The notes under the pieces were generated by a model. That model had not been told where the DNA came from and ran no database searches. It saw only the letters and a list, made by a program, of their open reading frames with translations. A program made the translations under genes and the position numbers. Positions 13,094 to 21,574 of a stretch of DNA of 64,000 nt are shown one piece after another. This stretch comes from Aerosticca soli (GTDB lineage: Bacteria > Pseudomonadota > Gammaproteobacteria > Xanthomonadales > Rhodanobacteraceae), in the NCBI RefSeq assembly GCF_003967035.1, contig NZ_AP018560.1, positions 2,007,001 to 2,071,000 of the forward strand, read 5' to 3'. Every line of letters begins with the position of its first letter. The first letter of the stretch is position 1.

Positions 13094-14578
13094 ATGCTCT
13101 TCAAGCGCGTCAAGCCGCTCGATCTCATCCTCGCCACTGCCGAAAAGAAGGCGCTCAAGCGTCAGCTCGGGCCGATCCAGCTCACCTTCCTGGGTATCGG
13201 CGCGATCATCGGCACCGGCATCTTCGTGCTTACCGCCGAGGCCGGGCAGAAGGCCGGGCCGGGCATGATGATCTCGTTCGTGATCGCCGCGGTGGTGTGC
13301 GCGCTGGCCGCCCTGGCCTACGCGGAGCTGGCCTCGATGGTGCCGGTGGCCGGCTCGGCCTACACCTACACCTACGGCGTGATGGGCGAAGGCCCGGCCT
13401 GGGTGGTCGGCTGGGCGCTGGTGCTGGAATACACCATCGCCGCGAGCACGGTGTGCGTGGGCTGGTCGGGGTACATGAATGGCCTGCTCGCCAGTCACGG
13501 CCTGGGCCTGCCCGAGTTCCTGCGCGCCGGCCCCCTGGATGGCGGCTCGTTCAACCTGCTCGCCTTCCTGATCGGCGTGGTGATCACGCTGCTGCTGGTC
13601 TTAGGCACCTCCAAGTCGGCGATGGTCAACACCTTCCTGGTGCTGGTCAAAGTCATCGCGCTGACGGTGTTCATCGTGCTCGCGCTGCCGCGCGTGCAGG
13701 AGGCCAACTTCCACCCGTTCGTGCCCAACGGCTGGGGCAGCCCGATGGGCGGCATCGGCGTGCTCGGCGCGGCGGCGTCGATCTTCTTCGCCTATGTCGG
13801 CTTCGATGCGGTTTCCACCGCCGCCGAGGAAACCCGCAACCCCAATCGCAACATCCCGATCGGCCTGATCGGCTCGCTCGGCGTCTGCACGGTGTATTAC
13901 CTGCTGGTGAGCTACGGCGCGATCGGCGCCGTCGGCGCGCAGCCCGTGGTCGGCAGCGACGGCGCGCCGCTGCAGCCGGGCACGCCGGCGATGGCCGCGG
14001 CCTGCAAGGGTTCCGACGCCCTGGTCTGCAGCAAGGAGGCGCTGGCCCATGCACTGCGCCTGCTGGGTCACAACCGCTGGGGCGACCTGGTCGGCGCGGC
14101 GGCGAGCATCGCCCTGCCCTCGGTGATCCTCACCATGACCTACGGACAGACGCGGATCTTCTTCACCATGGCCCGCGACGGGCTGCTGCCCGGCCGGCTG
14201 ACGGCGATCCATCCGCGCTTCCATACGCCCTACGTGATCACGCTCATCACCGGCCTGTTCGTGTCGCTGTTCGGCGCGCTGTTTCCGGTCGGCGCGCTGG
14301 CGGACGTCACCAATTCGGGCACGCTGTTCGCCTTCATGATGGTGGCCGCCGGCGTGCTGGTGCTGCGCGTCACCCAGCCCGACCGGCCGCGGTCCTTCCG
14401 CACGCCACTGGCCTGGCTGGTCTGCCCGCTGGCGGTGCTCGGTTGCCTGCTGCTGTTCCTCAACCTGTCGCTGAAGACGATCGTCGTGTTCTTCGCATGG
14501 GCGGCGATCGGCCTGGTTGTGTATTTCCTCTACGGCCACCGCAAGAGCCATCTGGCCAACGGCACCGAACCGGTTTAG
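13094..14578 (+). CDS. APC superfamily amino acid permease, copy 1
   Basis: 494-residue inner-membrane transporter with 12 predicted hydrophobic helices. The N-terminal IGAIIGTGIFVLTAEAG motif is the unwound TM1 substrate site of the cationic amino acid transporter (CAT/YfnA-like) branch. Other conserved points are FFAYVGFDAVSTAAEE in TM6 and ARDGLLPGRLTAIHPRF in the TM8 loop. A hydrophilic insertion with two Cys (AACKGSDALVCSKEA) lies at about residues 300-318 between TM7 and TM8. The substrate is not determinable. The next gene, 45 nt downstream, is a paralogue. Confidence 0.9.
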   Translation: MLFKRVKPLDLILATAEKKALKRQLGPIQLTFLGIGAIIGTGIFVLTAEAGQKAGPGMMISFVIAAVVCALAALAYAELASMVPVAGSAYTYTYGVMGEGPAWVVGWALVLEYTIAASTVCVGWSGYMNGLLASHGLGLPEFLRAGPLDGGSFNLLAFLIGVVITLLLVLGTSKSAMVNTFLVLVKVIALTVFIVLALPRVQEANFHPFVPNGWGSPMGGIGVLGAAASIFFAYVGFDAVSTAAEETRNPNRNIPIGLIGSLGVCTVYYLLVSYGAIGAVGAQPVVGSDGAPLQPGTPAMAAACKGSDALVCSKEALAHALRLLGHNRWGDLVGAAASIALPSVILTMTYGQTRIFFTMARDGLLPGRLTAIHPRFHTPYVITLITGLFVSLFGALFPVGALADVTNSGTLFAFMMVAAGVLVLRVTQPDRPRSFRTPLAWLVCPLAVLGCLLLFLNLSLKTIVVFFAWAAIGLVVYFLYGHRKSHLANGTEPV

Positions 14579-14623
14579 CGCGCTTCCGCCAGGTTTCAAA
14601 GTCACGACGGATCGCTGATCGGG

Positions 14624-16066
14624 ATGTCCATGCTCAAGCAGCTCATCGCGCGCAAGACCGATTTTTCCGCCATCGACGATCCGAGCCACGGTCCGGCACT
14701 GCGCCGCACCTTGGGTCCCTGGGGCATCACCGCGCTCGGCATCGGCGCCGTGATCGGCACCGGCATCTTCGTGGTTACCGGCCAGGCCGCCGCCGAGCAC
14801 GCCGGGCCCGCGGTCTTGATCTCCTTCGTGCTGGCGGCCATCTGCAGCGGTTTCACCGCGCTGTGCTATGCCGAATTTGCCACGCTCATCCCGGTCTCAG
14901 GCAGCTCGTATTCGTACGCCTACGCCACCCTGGGCGAACTCGCGGCATGGTTCATCGGCTGGAACATGGTGCTCGAATACGGCATCTCCGCCTCGGCGGT
15001 GGCGGCAAGCTGGACCGGCTATTTCACCAGCCTGCTGGATCATGTCGGCGTCCATCTGCCCAAGGCGCTGACCGAGGCGCCGCTGGCCTTCACCGACGGG
15101 CATCTGGTCGCCACCGGGCACCTGTTCAATCTGCCGGCGGTGGCGATCGTGCTCGCGCTGACCGCGCTCTGCTACGTCGGCATCCGCGAGTCCTCGGGAC
15201 TCAACGTGCTGATGGTCGCGCTCAAGGTCGGTCTGATCGTGATCGTGGTGGTGGCCGGCTACCGCTACATCAATCCGGCCAACTGGCATCCGTTCATCCC
15301 GCCCAATGAAGGCCCGGGCAAGTACGGCTGGTCGGGCATCATGCGCGGCGCGGCGATGGTGTTCTTCGCCTACATCGGCTTCGAGGCCACGTCGACCGCG
15401 GCGCAGGAATGCAAGAACCCGCAGCGCGATCTGCCTTTCGGCATCCTGCTCTCGCTGGTGATCTGCACCGTGCTTTATCTCGCCATGGCCGCGGTGCTGA
15501 CCGGGCTCACCCGCTACGACCAGCTCGGCACCAGCGAGCCGGTGGTCACCGCGATCCGTCCTTATCCGCAGCTCGGCTGGCTGCGGCTGGTGGTGGAGAT
15601 CGGCGCGATGATCGGCCTGTCGTCGGTGATCCTGGTCATGATCATCGCCCAGCCGCGCATCTTCATGATCATGGCGCGCGATGGGCTGCTGCCGCCGGTG
15701 TTCAGCCGCGTCCACCCGCGCTATCGCACGCCACACCTCAACACGCTGGTCACCGGAGCCGGCATCGCGCTGCTGGCGGCGGTCTTCCCGCTCGACCTGC
15801 TGGCCGATCTCACCTCGATGGGCACGCTGATCGCCTTCGTCGCGGTGTGCGCCGGCGTGCTGATCCTGCGCTACACCGCGCCGCAGCTGCACCGCGGCTT
15901 CAGAGTGCCCTGGGCGTGGGCGATCTGTCCCGCCGGTGTGCTGAGCTGCCTGGCCCTGCTCGGGTTCATGGCCTGGTTCAACTGGCTGCTGATGCTGGTC
16001 TGGACGGCGATCGGCTTCGGTATCTATTTCGGCTATGGCCGGCGGCACAGCTATCTGCACGGCTGA
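14624..16066 (+). CDS. APC superfamily amino acid permease, copy 2
   Basis: 480-residue paralogue of the preceding permease: same IGAVIGTGIFVVTGQAA substrate loop, FFAYIGFEATSTAAQE in TM6 and ARDGLLPPVFSRVHPRY loop, but without the Cys-containing insertion. It probably has 12 helices and belongs to the CAT/YfnA group; the substrate is unknown. The start at 14624 (MSMLKQLIARK) follows the first permease by 45 nt, so one transcript is likely. It ends 26 nt before the convergent porin gene. The pair looks like an old tandem duplication that has since diverged. Confidence 0.9.
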   Translation: MSMLKQLIARKTDFSAIDDPSHGPALRRTLGPWGITALGIGAVIGTGIFVVTGQAAAEHAGPAVLISFVLAAICSGFTALCYAEFATLIPVSGSSYSYAYATLGELAAWFIGWNMVLEYGISASAVAASWTGYFTSLLDHVGVHLPKALTEAPLAFTDGHLVATGHLFNLPAVAIVLALTALCYVGIRESSGLNVLMVALKVGLIVIVVVAGYRYINPANWHPFIPPNEGPGKYGWSGIMRGAAMVFFAYIGFEATSTAAQECKNPQRDLPFGILLSLVICTVLYLAMAAVLTGLTRYDQLGTSEPVVTAIRPYPQLGWLRLVVEIGAMIGLSSVILVMIIAQPRIFMIMARDGLLPPVFSRVHPRYRTPHLNTLVTGAGIALLAAVFPLDLLADLTSMGTLIAFVAVCAGVLILRYTAPQLHRGFRVPWAWAICPAGVLSCLALLGFMAWFNWLLMLVWTAIGFGIYFGYGRRHSYLHG

Positions 16067-16092
16067 ACCACCGCGCGAACGCGGCAGGTCGT

Positions 16093-17361
16093 TCAGAAGG
16101 CCTGCAGCGGATAATCGACGAACACGCGCACTTCCTTGCCGCCCTTGAAATACGCGTGGGCATCGCCGGACACGTGCAGCCATGAGGCGCGCAACTTGAA
16201 GGCCAGTCCCTTGGCCGGGCCGCTCTGCACGATGTATCTCAGCTGGTTGAAGACCTCGTGCTCGTGGCCGTGGTCGGTTTGCGCGGTCTTGATGTCGCTG
16301 CCGGTGACGTAGGCAATGAGATAGCTCAAGCCCGTCAGGCCGTACTTGCCCAGATCGACGCTGTAGCGCGCCTGCCAAGAGCGCTCGTCCTCGCCATCGA
16401 AGTCCGACCAGTAGGAATTGGCAAGCCAGATCGTGGCGCCGCCGTCCCCCAGTCCGCCCGCATTCTGGTACCAGCCGTAGTGATAGCCGGTGTCGCCACT
16501 GCTGCGCTGGTGGGCGAGCAGGAAGCCATGCGCGCCGACGACATAGTTGGCGGACACGCTCCAGATCGTGTTGTCGCGGCCGCCATCGAAGTTTCTGACG
16601 GCGAAAGCCTTGTTCAAGCGGGTCCTGTAGCCGTTCAGATTGAAAGTGAGACTGCGCGCATCCTGTAGCGGCAGCACGTATTTGATGCGCGCGAAACGCT
16701 TGGCGGCGACGTTCTTGTTTTCGGAAGCGTAGAGCGAGGCGGTGAGCTGCTCGTTGAAGGCGTAGCTGCCGCCTAGTACGTCGATCCGGCCCAGGCCACC
16801 GCTGTCCCGTCCGTCCGCACTTTTGCGCGCCTCGCGGGTGAAACGGCCCGCATGCAGCACGAGTCCGTCCACTTCCTGCGAAGTCACCAGCACGCCGGTG
16901 TAGCTTTCCGGAAGCAGACGCGTGGTGTCGGCGCTCAGCACCGGCAGGCGCGGCATCTGATCGCCGTAGGTGATCACCGTGCTGGAAACGCGCGCCTTGA
17001 CCGCGACACCCGTACGCAGGAGATCGTGAGCGGGCCGGCCCTGCGCATCGGGCTTAAAAAAATCGATGCCCGGATCGCCCGCCTGATGCGCACTGCGGTC
17101 GAGATTCACCGCAGACAGCACGAAGGCATCCACGCCAAGGCCGACCGCGCCCTGGGTGTATCCGGAAACGAATCGCGCATTGGCCGTCTGGCCCCATTCG
17201 GCCTTCTCGCCCAGATAGCCGTGATCACGGTCCATGTAGGCGTTGCGGAAGGAAAGATCCAGATGACTGTCCGGCAAGAACCCGCGGGCATGGACCTGAT
17301 CATTGGCATGGAGCCCGGCGACCCACATCCCGCATGCAAGCACACACAACTGCTTCTTCAT
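16093..17361 (-). CDS. OprD family outer-membrane porin
   Basis: 422 residues. It has a signal peptide (MKKQLCVLACGMWVAGLHA, cleavage about residue 19) followed by alternating beta-strand sequence ending in VRVFVDYPLQAF, the aromatic C-terminal strand of an outer-membrane barrel. The LDLSFRNAYMDRD start of the mature part and KARVSSTVITYGDQMPRLPVL match the substrate-specific OprD porins, which take up basic amino acids, peptides or aromatic acids. It lies back-to-back in convergence with two amino acid permeases, which fits nutrient uptake. The long leader contains a hairpin and a palindrome. Confidence 0.85.
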   Translation of the reverse strand: MKKQLCVLACGMWVAGLHANDQVHARGFLPDSHLDLSFRNAYMDRDHGYLGEKAEWGQTANARFVSGYTQGAVGLGVDAFVLSAVNLDRSAHQAGDPGIDFFKPDAQGRPAHDLLRTGVAVKARVSSTVITYGDQMPRLPVLSADTTRLLPESYTGVLVTSQEVDGLVLHAGRFTREARKSADGRDSGGLGRIDVLGGSYAFNEQLTASLYASENKNVAAKRFARIKYVLPLQDARSLTFNLNGYRTRLNKAFAVRNFDGGRDNTIWSVSANYVVGAHGFLLAHQRSSGDTGYHYGWYQNAGGLGDGGATIWLANSYWSDFDGEDERSWQARYSVDLGKYGLTGLSYLIAYVTGSDIKTAQTDHGHEHEVFNQLRYIVQSGPAKGLAFKLRASWLHVSGDAHAYFKGGKEVRVFVDYPLQAF

Positions 17362-17397
17362 TGGCTGTCCAACTGACTCACCGCTGAGGCATGTTCC

Positions 17398-17427
17398 GTG
17401 TCACGACACATGGGGCTCGAAAGCCCC
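17398..17427 (-). promoter_or_regulatory. Structured leader of the OprD-like porin gene
   Basis: Two adjacent inverted repeats precede the porin start by 37-66 nt: GTGTC-N2-GACAC (17398-17409) and GGGGCT-N4-AGCCCC (17412-17427). On the porin's coding strand the second reads as a six-pair hairpin with a TTCG loop. This could be a cis-regulatory leader, an operator or a processing site. Confidence 0.35.
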
Positions 17428-17640
17428 TGCCTCTTCCAGCGTTGCAGTTTGAAGAATGCGTCCGGGATTTTTTGTGAGCGGATTGGGCATGGCCGAAATC
17501 CCGGTGAAATCGGCCGATGGAGCGTCGGCGTGACGTCACGGCGGGCCATCCGGCGTGACCCTTCAGGGCACGGCCAATGCCGGATCTAAAAAATTATTTT
17601 TAAAATCAATGATATATGTGATGGTGACCCGCAGCGCCCA
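17428..17640. other. Gene-free stretch with an AT-rich island
   Basis: No coding sequence is supported between the porin start (17361) and HiPIP (17841). This part holds an AT-rich island at about 17584-17625 (runs of A and T around ATGATATATG), in sharp contrast to its GC-rich surroundings. It may act as an UP element or promoter for the porin on the minus strand or for the candidate small RNA on the plus strand. The short open frames here have no recognisable protein features. Confidence 0.4.
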
Positions 17641-17671
17641 TTGCGACGGGCCCCGCCGGCTGGGGTATCAT
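17641..17671 (+). promoter_or_regulatory. Predicted promoter of the candidate small RNA
   Basis: TTGCGA (17641-17646), a 19-nt spacer and TATCAT (17666-17671), with the AT-rich island just upstream. The spacer is longer than ideal. Confidence 0.3.
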
Positions 17672-17675
17672 CCCC

Positions 17676-17816
17676 GGTCCGTGGATAGCACTTGGCAGTG
17701 GCCACGGACCGCCGCCCGGCGCGCCAGGCAGGTCAGCTCCCGGCCTGACGCGCACGGGCTGCCCTATGTGCGTTCAAGGCCGGACAGCAAAAAGGCCGGC
17801 ACAGGGGCCGGCCTTT
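17676..17816 (+). ncRNA. Candidate structured small RNA
   Basis: Begins right after a promoter-like sequence. It contains three hairpins: GGTCCGTGG (17676-17684) pairing perfectly with CCACGGACC (17702-17710), with an inner CACT/AGTG stem; a CAGG/CCTG hairpin near 17730-17748; and GCGCAC/GTGCGT at about 17750-17772. It ends in the strong GCCGGC hairpin at 17791-17816. It lacks the SRP RNA core sequence and I cannot match it to 6S or tmRNA. It could also simply be a GC-rich spacer; the T-run on this strand is only three long. Confidence 0.3.
17789..17816 (-). terminator. Intrinsic terminator of the HiPIP gene
   Basis: Perfect 10-bp inverted repeat AAAGGCCGGC (17791-17800) / GCCGGCCTTT (17807-17816) with a 6-nt loop, followed on the minus strand by a T-run of five. 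It lies 25 nt beyond the HiPIP stop. It may also end plus-strand transcription, more weakly. Confidence 0.75.
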
Positions 17817-17840
17817 GGGCAGAGGCGAAGCGCGCCTGGC

Positions 17841-18170
17841 TCAGGCTTTCTTCGGCGTGTGCGAGACGCACCAACCCTTCGCGCTCACGGCCTTGCCGGG
17901 GAACAGCTGACAGGGACCATAGCTCGCACCGCCGCCGTAGAACTGGCAGTTCGAACAAGTGTCACCGGCCTTGTGCTTGGGATTGGTCGTCTTGGAAGCA
18001 TCCTCGACATAACCCAGGGCCTTGGCGGTGGGATCGGTCTCGGCCAGATGCGGCAGATCGGCCGCACGGGCGAAGCGCGGCAGGCTGCCGACGACGAGCG
18101 CCGCGGCCGTGGTTCCGGCGGCGATCTTAAGGAAGCGGCGACGCGATTCGATGTCTTTCTCGTTCGACAT
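17841..18170 (-). CDS. High-potential iron-sulfur protein with Tat signal
   Basis: Periplasmic soluble electron carrier with one [4Fe-4S] cluster. 109 residues. The N-terminus has a twin-arginine signal (SRRRFLK, then a hydrophobic stretch ending ARAADLP). The mature part carries the four cluster Cys in the family pattern CSNCQFY, GPCQLF, GWCVSH. The ATG at 18170 is chosen because it places the Tat motif close to the N-terminus. Electron partners (cytochrome bc1, oxidases or peroxidases) are not in the window. It ends in a strong terminator. Confidence 0.92.
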   Translation of the reverse strand: MSNEKDIESRRRFLKIAAGTTAAALVVGSLPRFARAADLPHLAETDPTAKALGYVEDASKTTNPKHKAGDTCSNCQFYGGGASYGPCQLFPGKAVSAKGWCVSHTPKKA

Positions 18171-18285
18171 GGGCAATCTCCTCGTGACAGACATACCGGC
18201 CAAGGCCGGCACCTGGCGCGGATGTTACGCCCAAGCCAAAAGGCGAGGCGCGAATGAATCGCATTAGCCGGCACCACGCGCATGC

Positions 18286-18291
18286 TATAGT
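18286..18291 (+). promoter_or_regulatory. Predicted -10 box of the mtnBDC genes
   Basis: TATAGT, with TTAGCC 16 nt upstream as a weak -35. GGACGTCT (18304-18311), one mismatch from the MetJ met-box consensus, lies just downstream; a single imperfect box is weak evidence. Confidence 0.35.
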
Positions 18292-18349
18292 CAGCAATCG
18301 TTTGGACGTCTATTAGGCCATGCCGCGTGCGCCCACCCAGGCCTTCTCC

Positions 18350-18967
18350 ATGAGCGATTTTTCAAGTTGCGCGCAGGCCATTGCCGAGCACGCCCGCGAA
18401 TTGGCCGCACGCGGCTGGATGCCGGCGACCAGCGGCAACTTCTCCATGCGCGTGGACGACGGGCATGCCGCCATCACCATCTCCGGACGCGACAAGAGCC
18501 GGCTCGGTCCGGACGATGTCATGCTGGTCGATTTGCAGGGGCGCCCCGTCGGCAGCACGGCCCGGCCGAGTGCCGAAACCGGCCTGCATACCCAGCTCTA
18601 TCGACTGTGGCCGCAGGTGAACGCGGTGCTGCATACCCATTCACGCGCGCAGAGCGTGGCCTCGCGCCTGTTCGCGCGCGAGGGCGTGGTGCGGCTGGCC
18701 GGCTGGGAACTGCAGAAGGCCATCACCGGCTTCCACTCGCATGACAGCGTGCTCGAGATTCCGGTATTCCCCAATACCCAGCACATGCCCGAGCTCGAAT
18801 CACGCGTCGCCGCCTGGCTCGATGATGGCCGGCCACTGCATGCCTATCTGATCGACGGACACGGCCTGTATGCCTGGGGCCGCGACATGGCCGAGGCGCG
18901 CCGTCACCTGGAGGCGCTGGATTTCCTGCTCGGCTGCGAACTCGATTTGAGGAGACTTTCCACATGA
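18350..18967 (+). CDS. mtnB: Methylthioribulose-1-phosphate dehydratase
   Basis: Zn-dependent class II aldolase-fold enzyme that dehydrates MTRu-1-P in methionine salvage. 205 residues from MSDFSSCAQ. The metal site His95-x-His97 (AVLHTHSRA) and the [15 protein letters not shown]-terminal motif are present. An in-frame ATG at 18320 would add ten residues; neither start has a strong Shine-Dalgarno sequence. The stop overlaps mtnD by 4 nt. The usual partners mtnA and mtnP are not in the window. Confidence 0.9.
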   Translation: MSDFSSCAQAIAEHARELAARGWMPATSGNFSMRVDDGHAAITISGRDKSRLGPDDVMLVDLQGRPVGSTARPSAETGLHTQLYRLWPQVNAVLHTHSRAQSVASRLFAREGVVRLAGWELQKAITGFHSHDSVLEIPVFPNTQHMPELESRVAAWLDDGRPLHAYLIDGHGLYAWGRDMAEARRHLEALDFLLGCELDLRRLST

Positions 18968-19524
18968 GCCGCCTGCGCATCTTCGACGAGACCCGGCCCG
19001 AGACCCCGCGGACGGTCCACACCGTGCATGAGGACATCGCCCGCGCGCTCGCCCGTGTCGGCGTGCGCTTCGAGCGCTGGGAGGCCAGTCAGCCGATCGC
19101 GCCGGGCGCCGCGCCGGAGGAAGTCATCGCCGCCTATCGCGCCGACATCCAGCGGCTGATGGATGAGGAAGGCTACCGCTCGGTCGACGTGATCAGCATC
19201 GCCCCGGACCATCCGGACCGCGCCGCGCTGCGGCAGAAATTCCTGAGCGAACATACCCACAGCGAGGACGAGGTGCGCTTCTTCGTCGCCGGCGCAGGGC
19301 TGTTCACGCTGCATCTGGACGATGGCATCTACGAGGTCTTGTGCGAGCAGGGCGACCTGATCGGCGTGCCCGACGGCACCCGCCACTGGTTCGACATGGG
19401 CGAAGTGCCGTCGTTCGTCGCCATCCGCCTGTTTACCAACGCGGACGGCTGGGTCGCGCGCTTCACCGGTGCCGACATCGCCGAACGTTTTCCGCGCATG
19501 GAACCGCTCGCCGCGACGCACTGA
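18964..19524 (+). CDS. mtnD: Acireductone dioxygenase
   Basis: Cupin metalloenzyme that oxidises the acireductone to ketomethylthiobutyrate and formate (Fe form) or to methylthiopropionate, CO and formate (Ni form). 186 residues. Metal ligands are His97, His99, Glu103 ([11 protein letters not shown]) and His141 (GTRHWFD). The start overlaps mtnB by 4 nt with a good GAGGAG upstream. A 286-nt gap without a gene separates it from mtnC. Confidence 0.93.
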   Translation: MSRLRIFDETRPETPRTVHTVHEDIARALARVGVRFERWEASQPIAPGAAPEEVIAAYRADIQRLMDEEGYRSVDVISIAPDHPDRAALRQKFLSEHTHSEDEVRFFVAGAGLFTLHLDDGIYEVLCEQGDLIGVPDGTRHWFDMGEVPSFVAIRLFTNADGWVARFTGADIAERFPRMEPLAATH

Positions 19525-19810
19525 GCGGGGACACGCATCGTGGCCGCGGCCTTTTGCGTGTGTGCGGGCATGGGCGCCTTGCACCCCTTCAAAAGGCAGC
19601 CGCCATCGTCCCGTTCCGGCGCTGCGGACGGCCTGGTCGATTAGGCAAGCGCCGATCCATTCGGCTCGCCTGCCCAGCAGGCAGCAAGGCATCCGCCGAT
19701 GCCTGGAGCGCGGCGCGGGCGTGTACCGCACCGCCGCGCGCTGAAAAATCCAACGGGCGGCATTTCCAGCATTTCCTTAAACTGGGCCGCCGCTTTTCCA
19801 CATCATCGCC

Positions 19811-20497
19811 ATGACCACCATCGCCGCCATCGTCACCGACATCGAAGGCACCACCAGTGCGATCTCCTTCGTCAAGGACGTCTTGTTTCCCTATGCGCGC
19901 CAGCACCTGCCCGCCTTCGTGGAAACCCACGCCGACCAGCCCGAGGTGCAGCACTGGCTGAGCGAGGCGGCCAAGGAAGCCGGCTATGTCGAGGCCTCGC
20001 GGCAGGAAGTGATCGAGCTGCTGCTGCGCTGGATCGATGAAGACCGCAAGTCCACCGCGCTGAAAGCGCTGCAGGGCATGATCTGGGCGGAAGGCTATGC
20101 GGCCGGCGCCTTTCGCACCCACATCTATCCGGACGTGCCGGCCACATTGCGCGCCTGGCATGCGGCGGGCATCAGGTTGTACGTGTATTCCTCCGGCTCG
20201 GTGCCGGCGCAGCAGTTGTTCTTCCTCCACAGCGAGGCCGGCGACCTGACGCCGCTCTTCAGCGGCTATTTCGATACCGAGACCGGCCCCAAGCGCGAGC
20301 CTGCGTCCTATGCGCGCATCGCCGAGGCGATCGGCGAGCCCGCCGCGCGCATCCTGTTCCTGTCCGACGTGGTGGAGGAACTCGACGCCGCTGCCGCCGC
20401 GGGTCTGCGCACCGGCTGGCTGGTGCGGCCGCCGCAGTCACCGCCGACGGCGCCACGCCATCCGGTCTACGCGAGCTTCGACGCCATCGCGCTTTGA
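19811..20497 (+). CDS. mtnC: Enolase-phosphatase E1
   Basis: HAD-family bifunctional enzyme that enolises and then dephosphorylates 2,3-diketo-5-methylthiopentyl-1-P to the acireductone used by MtnD. 228 residues. HAD motif I is [10 protein letters not shown] (residues 10-19), motif [13 protein letters not shown], motif III Lys in GPKREPASY, and motif [14 protein letters not shown]. The preceding 286 nt contain a GCCTGC/GCAGGC-type hairpin and AT-rich patches, so it may have its own promoter. Confidence 0.93.
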   Translation: MTTIAAIVTDIEGTTSAISFVKDVLFPYARQHLPAFVETHADQPEVQHWLSEAAKEAGYVEASRQEVIELLLRWIDEDRKSTALKALQGMIWAEGYAAGAFRTHIYPDVPATLRAWHAAGIRLYVYSSGSVPAQQLFFLHSEAGDLTPLFSGYFDTETGPKREPASYARIAEAIGEPAARILFLSDVVEELDAAAAAGLRTGWLVRPPQSPPTAPRHPVYASFDAIAL

Positions 20498-20524
20498 TCG
20501 AACGTCTCGCCGCACGCCTTGCCG

Positions 20525-21562
20525 ATGTCTCTGCGCACACCGACGATCGCCCTCGCCGCCTTTGCCGCCGGCGTGCTGCTGACGCTCGCCTGGCAGCGGG
20601 AGGCGCGACACCCTGCGCTTTCGGTCAACGGCCCGCCGGCGGTCGCCGCAACTTCGGCGACCGCCGCACCGGCCAGTGCGAGCACGACGGCGAGCGATGC
20701 CGATACGGGCGAGACCGATGCCTGGCCCGAGGATGCGCCGACCCCCGAACAGGTGATCTACGCCCAGCCCGGCCTGCTCGACGAGGCGCTGGCCAGTCTG
20801 GGGCCGCGCGTGCCCGGCAAGCCCAATCTCTATCTCGTCGCCTTCGCCGGTGACGGCGCCGAGGACGTGTTCCGCAACGAGGCCGAATATGCCGCGCGAC
20901 TGTTCGTGCGCCGCTTCGGTTCTACCGCCCACGCGCTCGTGCTGGAGAATCACCCGGCCACCCTGGAGCGGCGGCCACTGGCGAGCTGGAGCAATCTGGA
21001 AGCGGCGCTGGACGGCTTGGCGCGGACGATGGACCCGGCGCAGGACATCCTGGTGCTCTATCTCACCAGTCACGGCAGCGAGGATCACACCCTGCTGGTG
21101 GACCTGGACCCGCTGCCGCTCGACCAGCTCGACGCCGACGGGCTTGCGGGCATGCTGCGCAAACGCCCGTTCCGCTGGAAAGTGGTGGTGGTCAACGCCT
21201 GCTACAGCGGCGGTTTCATCCCCGCCCTGCGTGGGCCGGGCACGCTGGTACTCACCGCCGCGCGCGCCGACCGCAGCTCGTTCGGATGCGGCAGCGACGC
21301 GGACGTGACCTACTTCGGCCGCGCCTGGCTCATCGATGCGTTGAACCGCAGCAACGACTTCATCGCCGCTTTCCATCAGGCGCAGGCCGAGATCGCCGGC
21401 TGGGAACGCCAGCAAAACCTCACGCCGTCCGAGCCGCAGATCGCCATCGGCGCGGGCATCGCCGATCAGCTCGCGCAGTGGCGCCGGGCCGCGGCGAACG
21501 GCGCGCCCCTGCCCTTCGCGCCGGCTCCGCTGCGGATGACACGGGCCGGCGCGTCGCGCTGA
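20525..21562 (+). CDS. C13 family (legumain-type) peptidase
   Basis: 345 residues, predicted to be anchored by an N-terminal hydrophobic segment (about 8-22), then about 60 residues of Ala/Thr-rich linker and a caspase-like catalytic domain. The His-Cys dyad is visible: His183 in YLTSHGSEDH and Cys226 in VVVNACYSGGF. The clan CD fold uses this dyad to cleave after Asn/Asp or Arg/Lys; specificity cannot be read here. The ATG at 20525 is preferred to a TTG six bases upstream. It lies 27 nt after mtnC, with no functional link obvious, and ends 12 nt before the convergent hisIE. Confidence 0.85.
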   Translation: MSLRTPTIALAAFAAGVLLTLAWQREARHPALSVNGPPAVAATSATAAPASASTTASDADTGETDAWPEDAPTPEQVIYAQPGLLDEALASLGPRVPGKPNLYLVAFAGDGAEDVFRNEAEYAARLFVRRFGSTAHALVLENHPATLERRPLASWSNLEAALDGLARTMDPAQDILVLYLTSHGSEDHTLLVDLDPLPLDQLDADGLAGMLRKRPFRWKVVVVNACYSGGFIPALRGPGTLVLTAARADRSSFGCGSDADVTYFGRAWLIDALNRSNDFIAAFHQAQAEIAGWERQQNLTPSEPQIAIGAGIADQLAQWRRAAANGAPLPFAPAPLRMTRAGASR

Positions 21563-21574
21563 GCTAAGAGGCCA

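Noticed and set aside
17676-17790. 4.5S (SRP) RNA or 6S RNA
   Set aside because: The conserved SRP loop sequence is missing and the usual 6S neighbour is absent; kept only as an unassigned candidate RNA.
18171-18349. SAM-responsive riboswitch before the methionine salvage genes
   Set aside because: I looked for SAM-type stem and pseudoknot motifs and found none; only about 30 nt separate the predicted transcription start from the first ATG.
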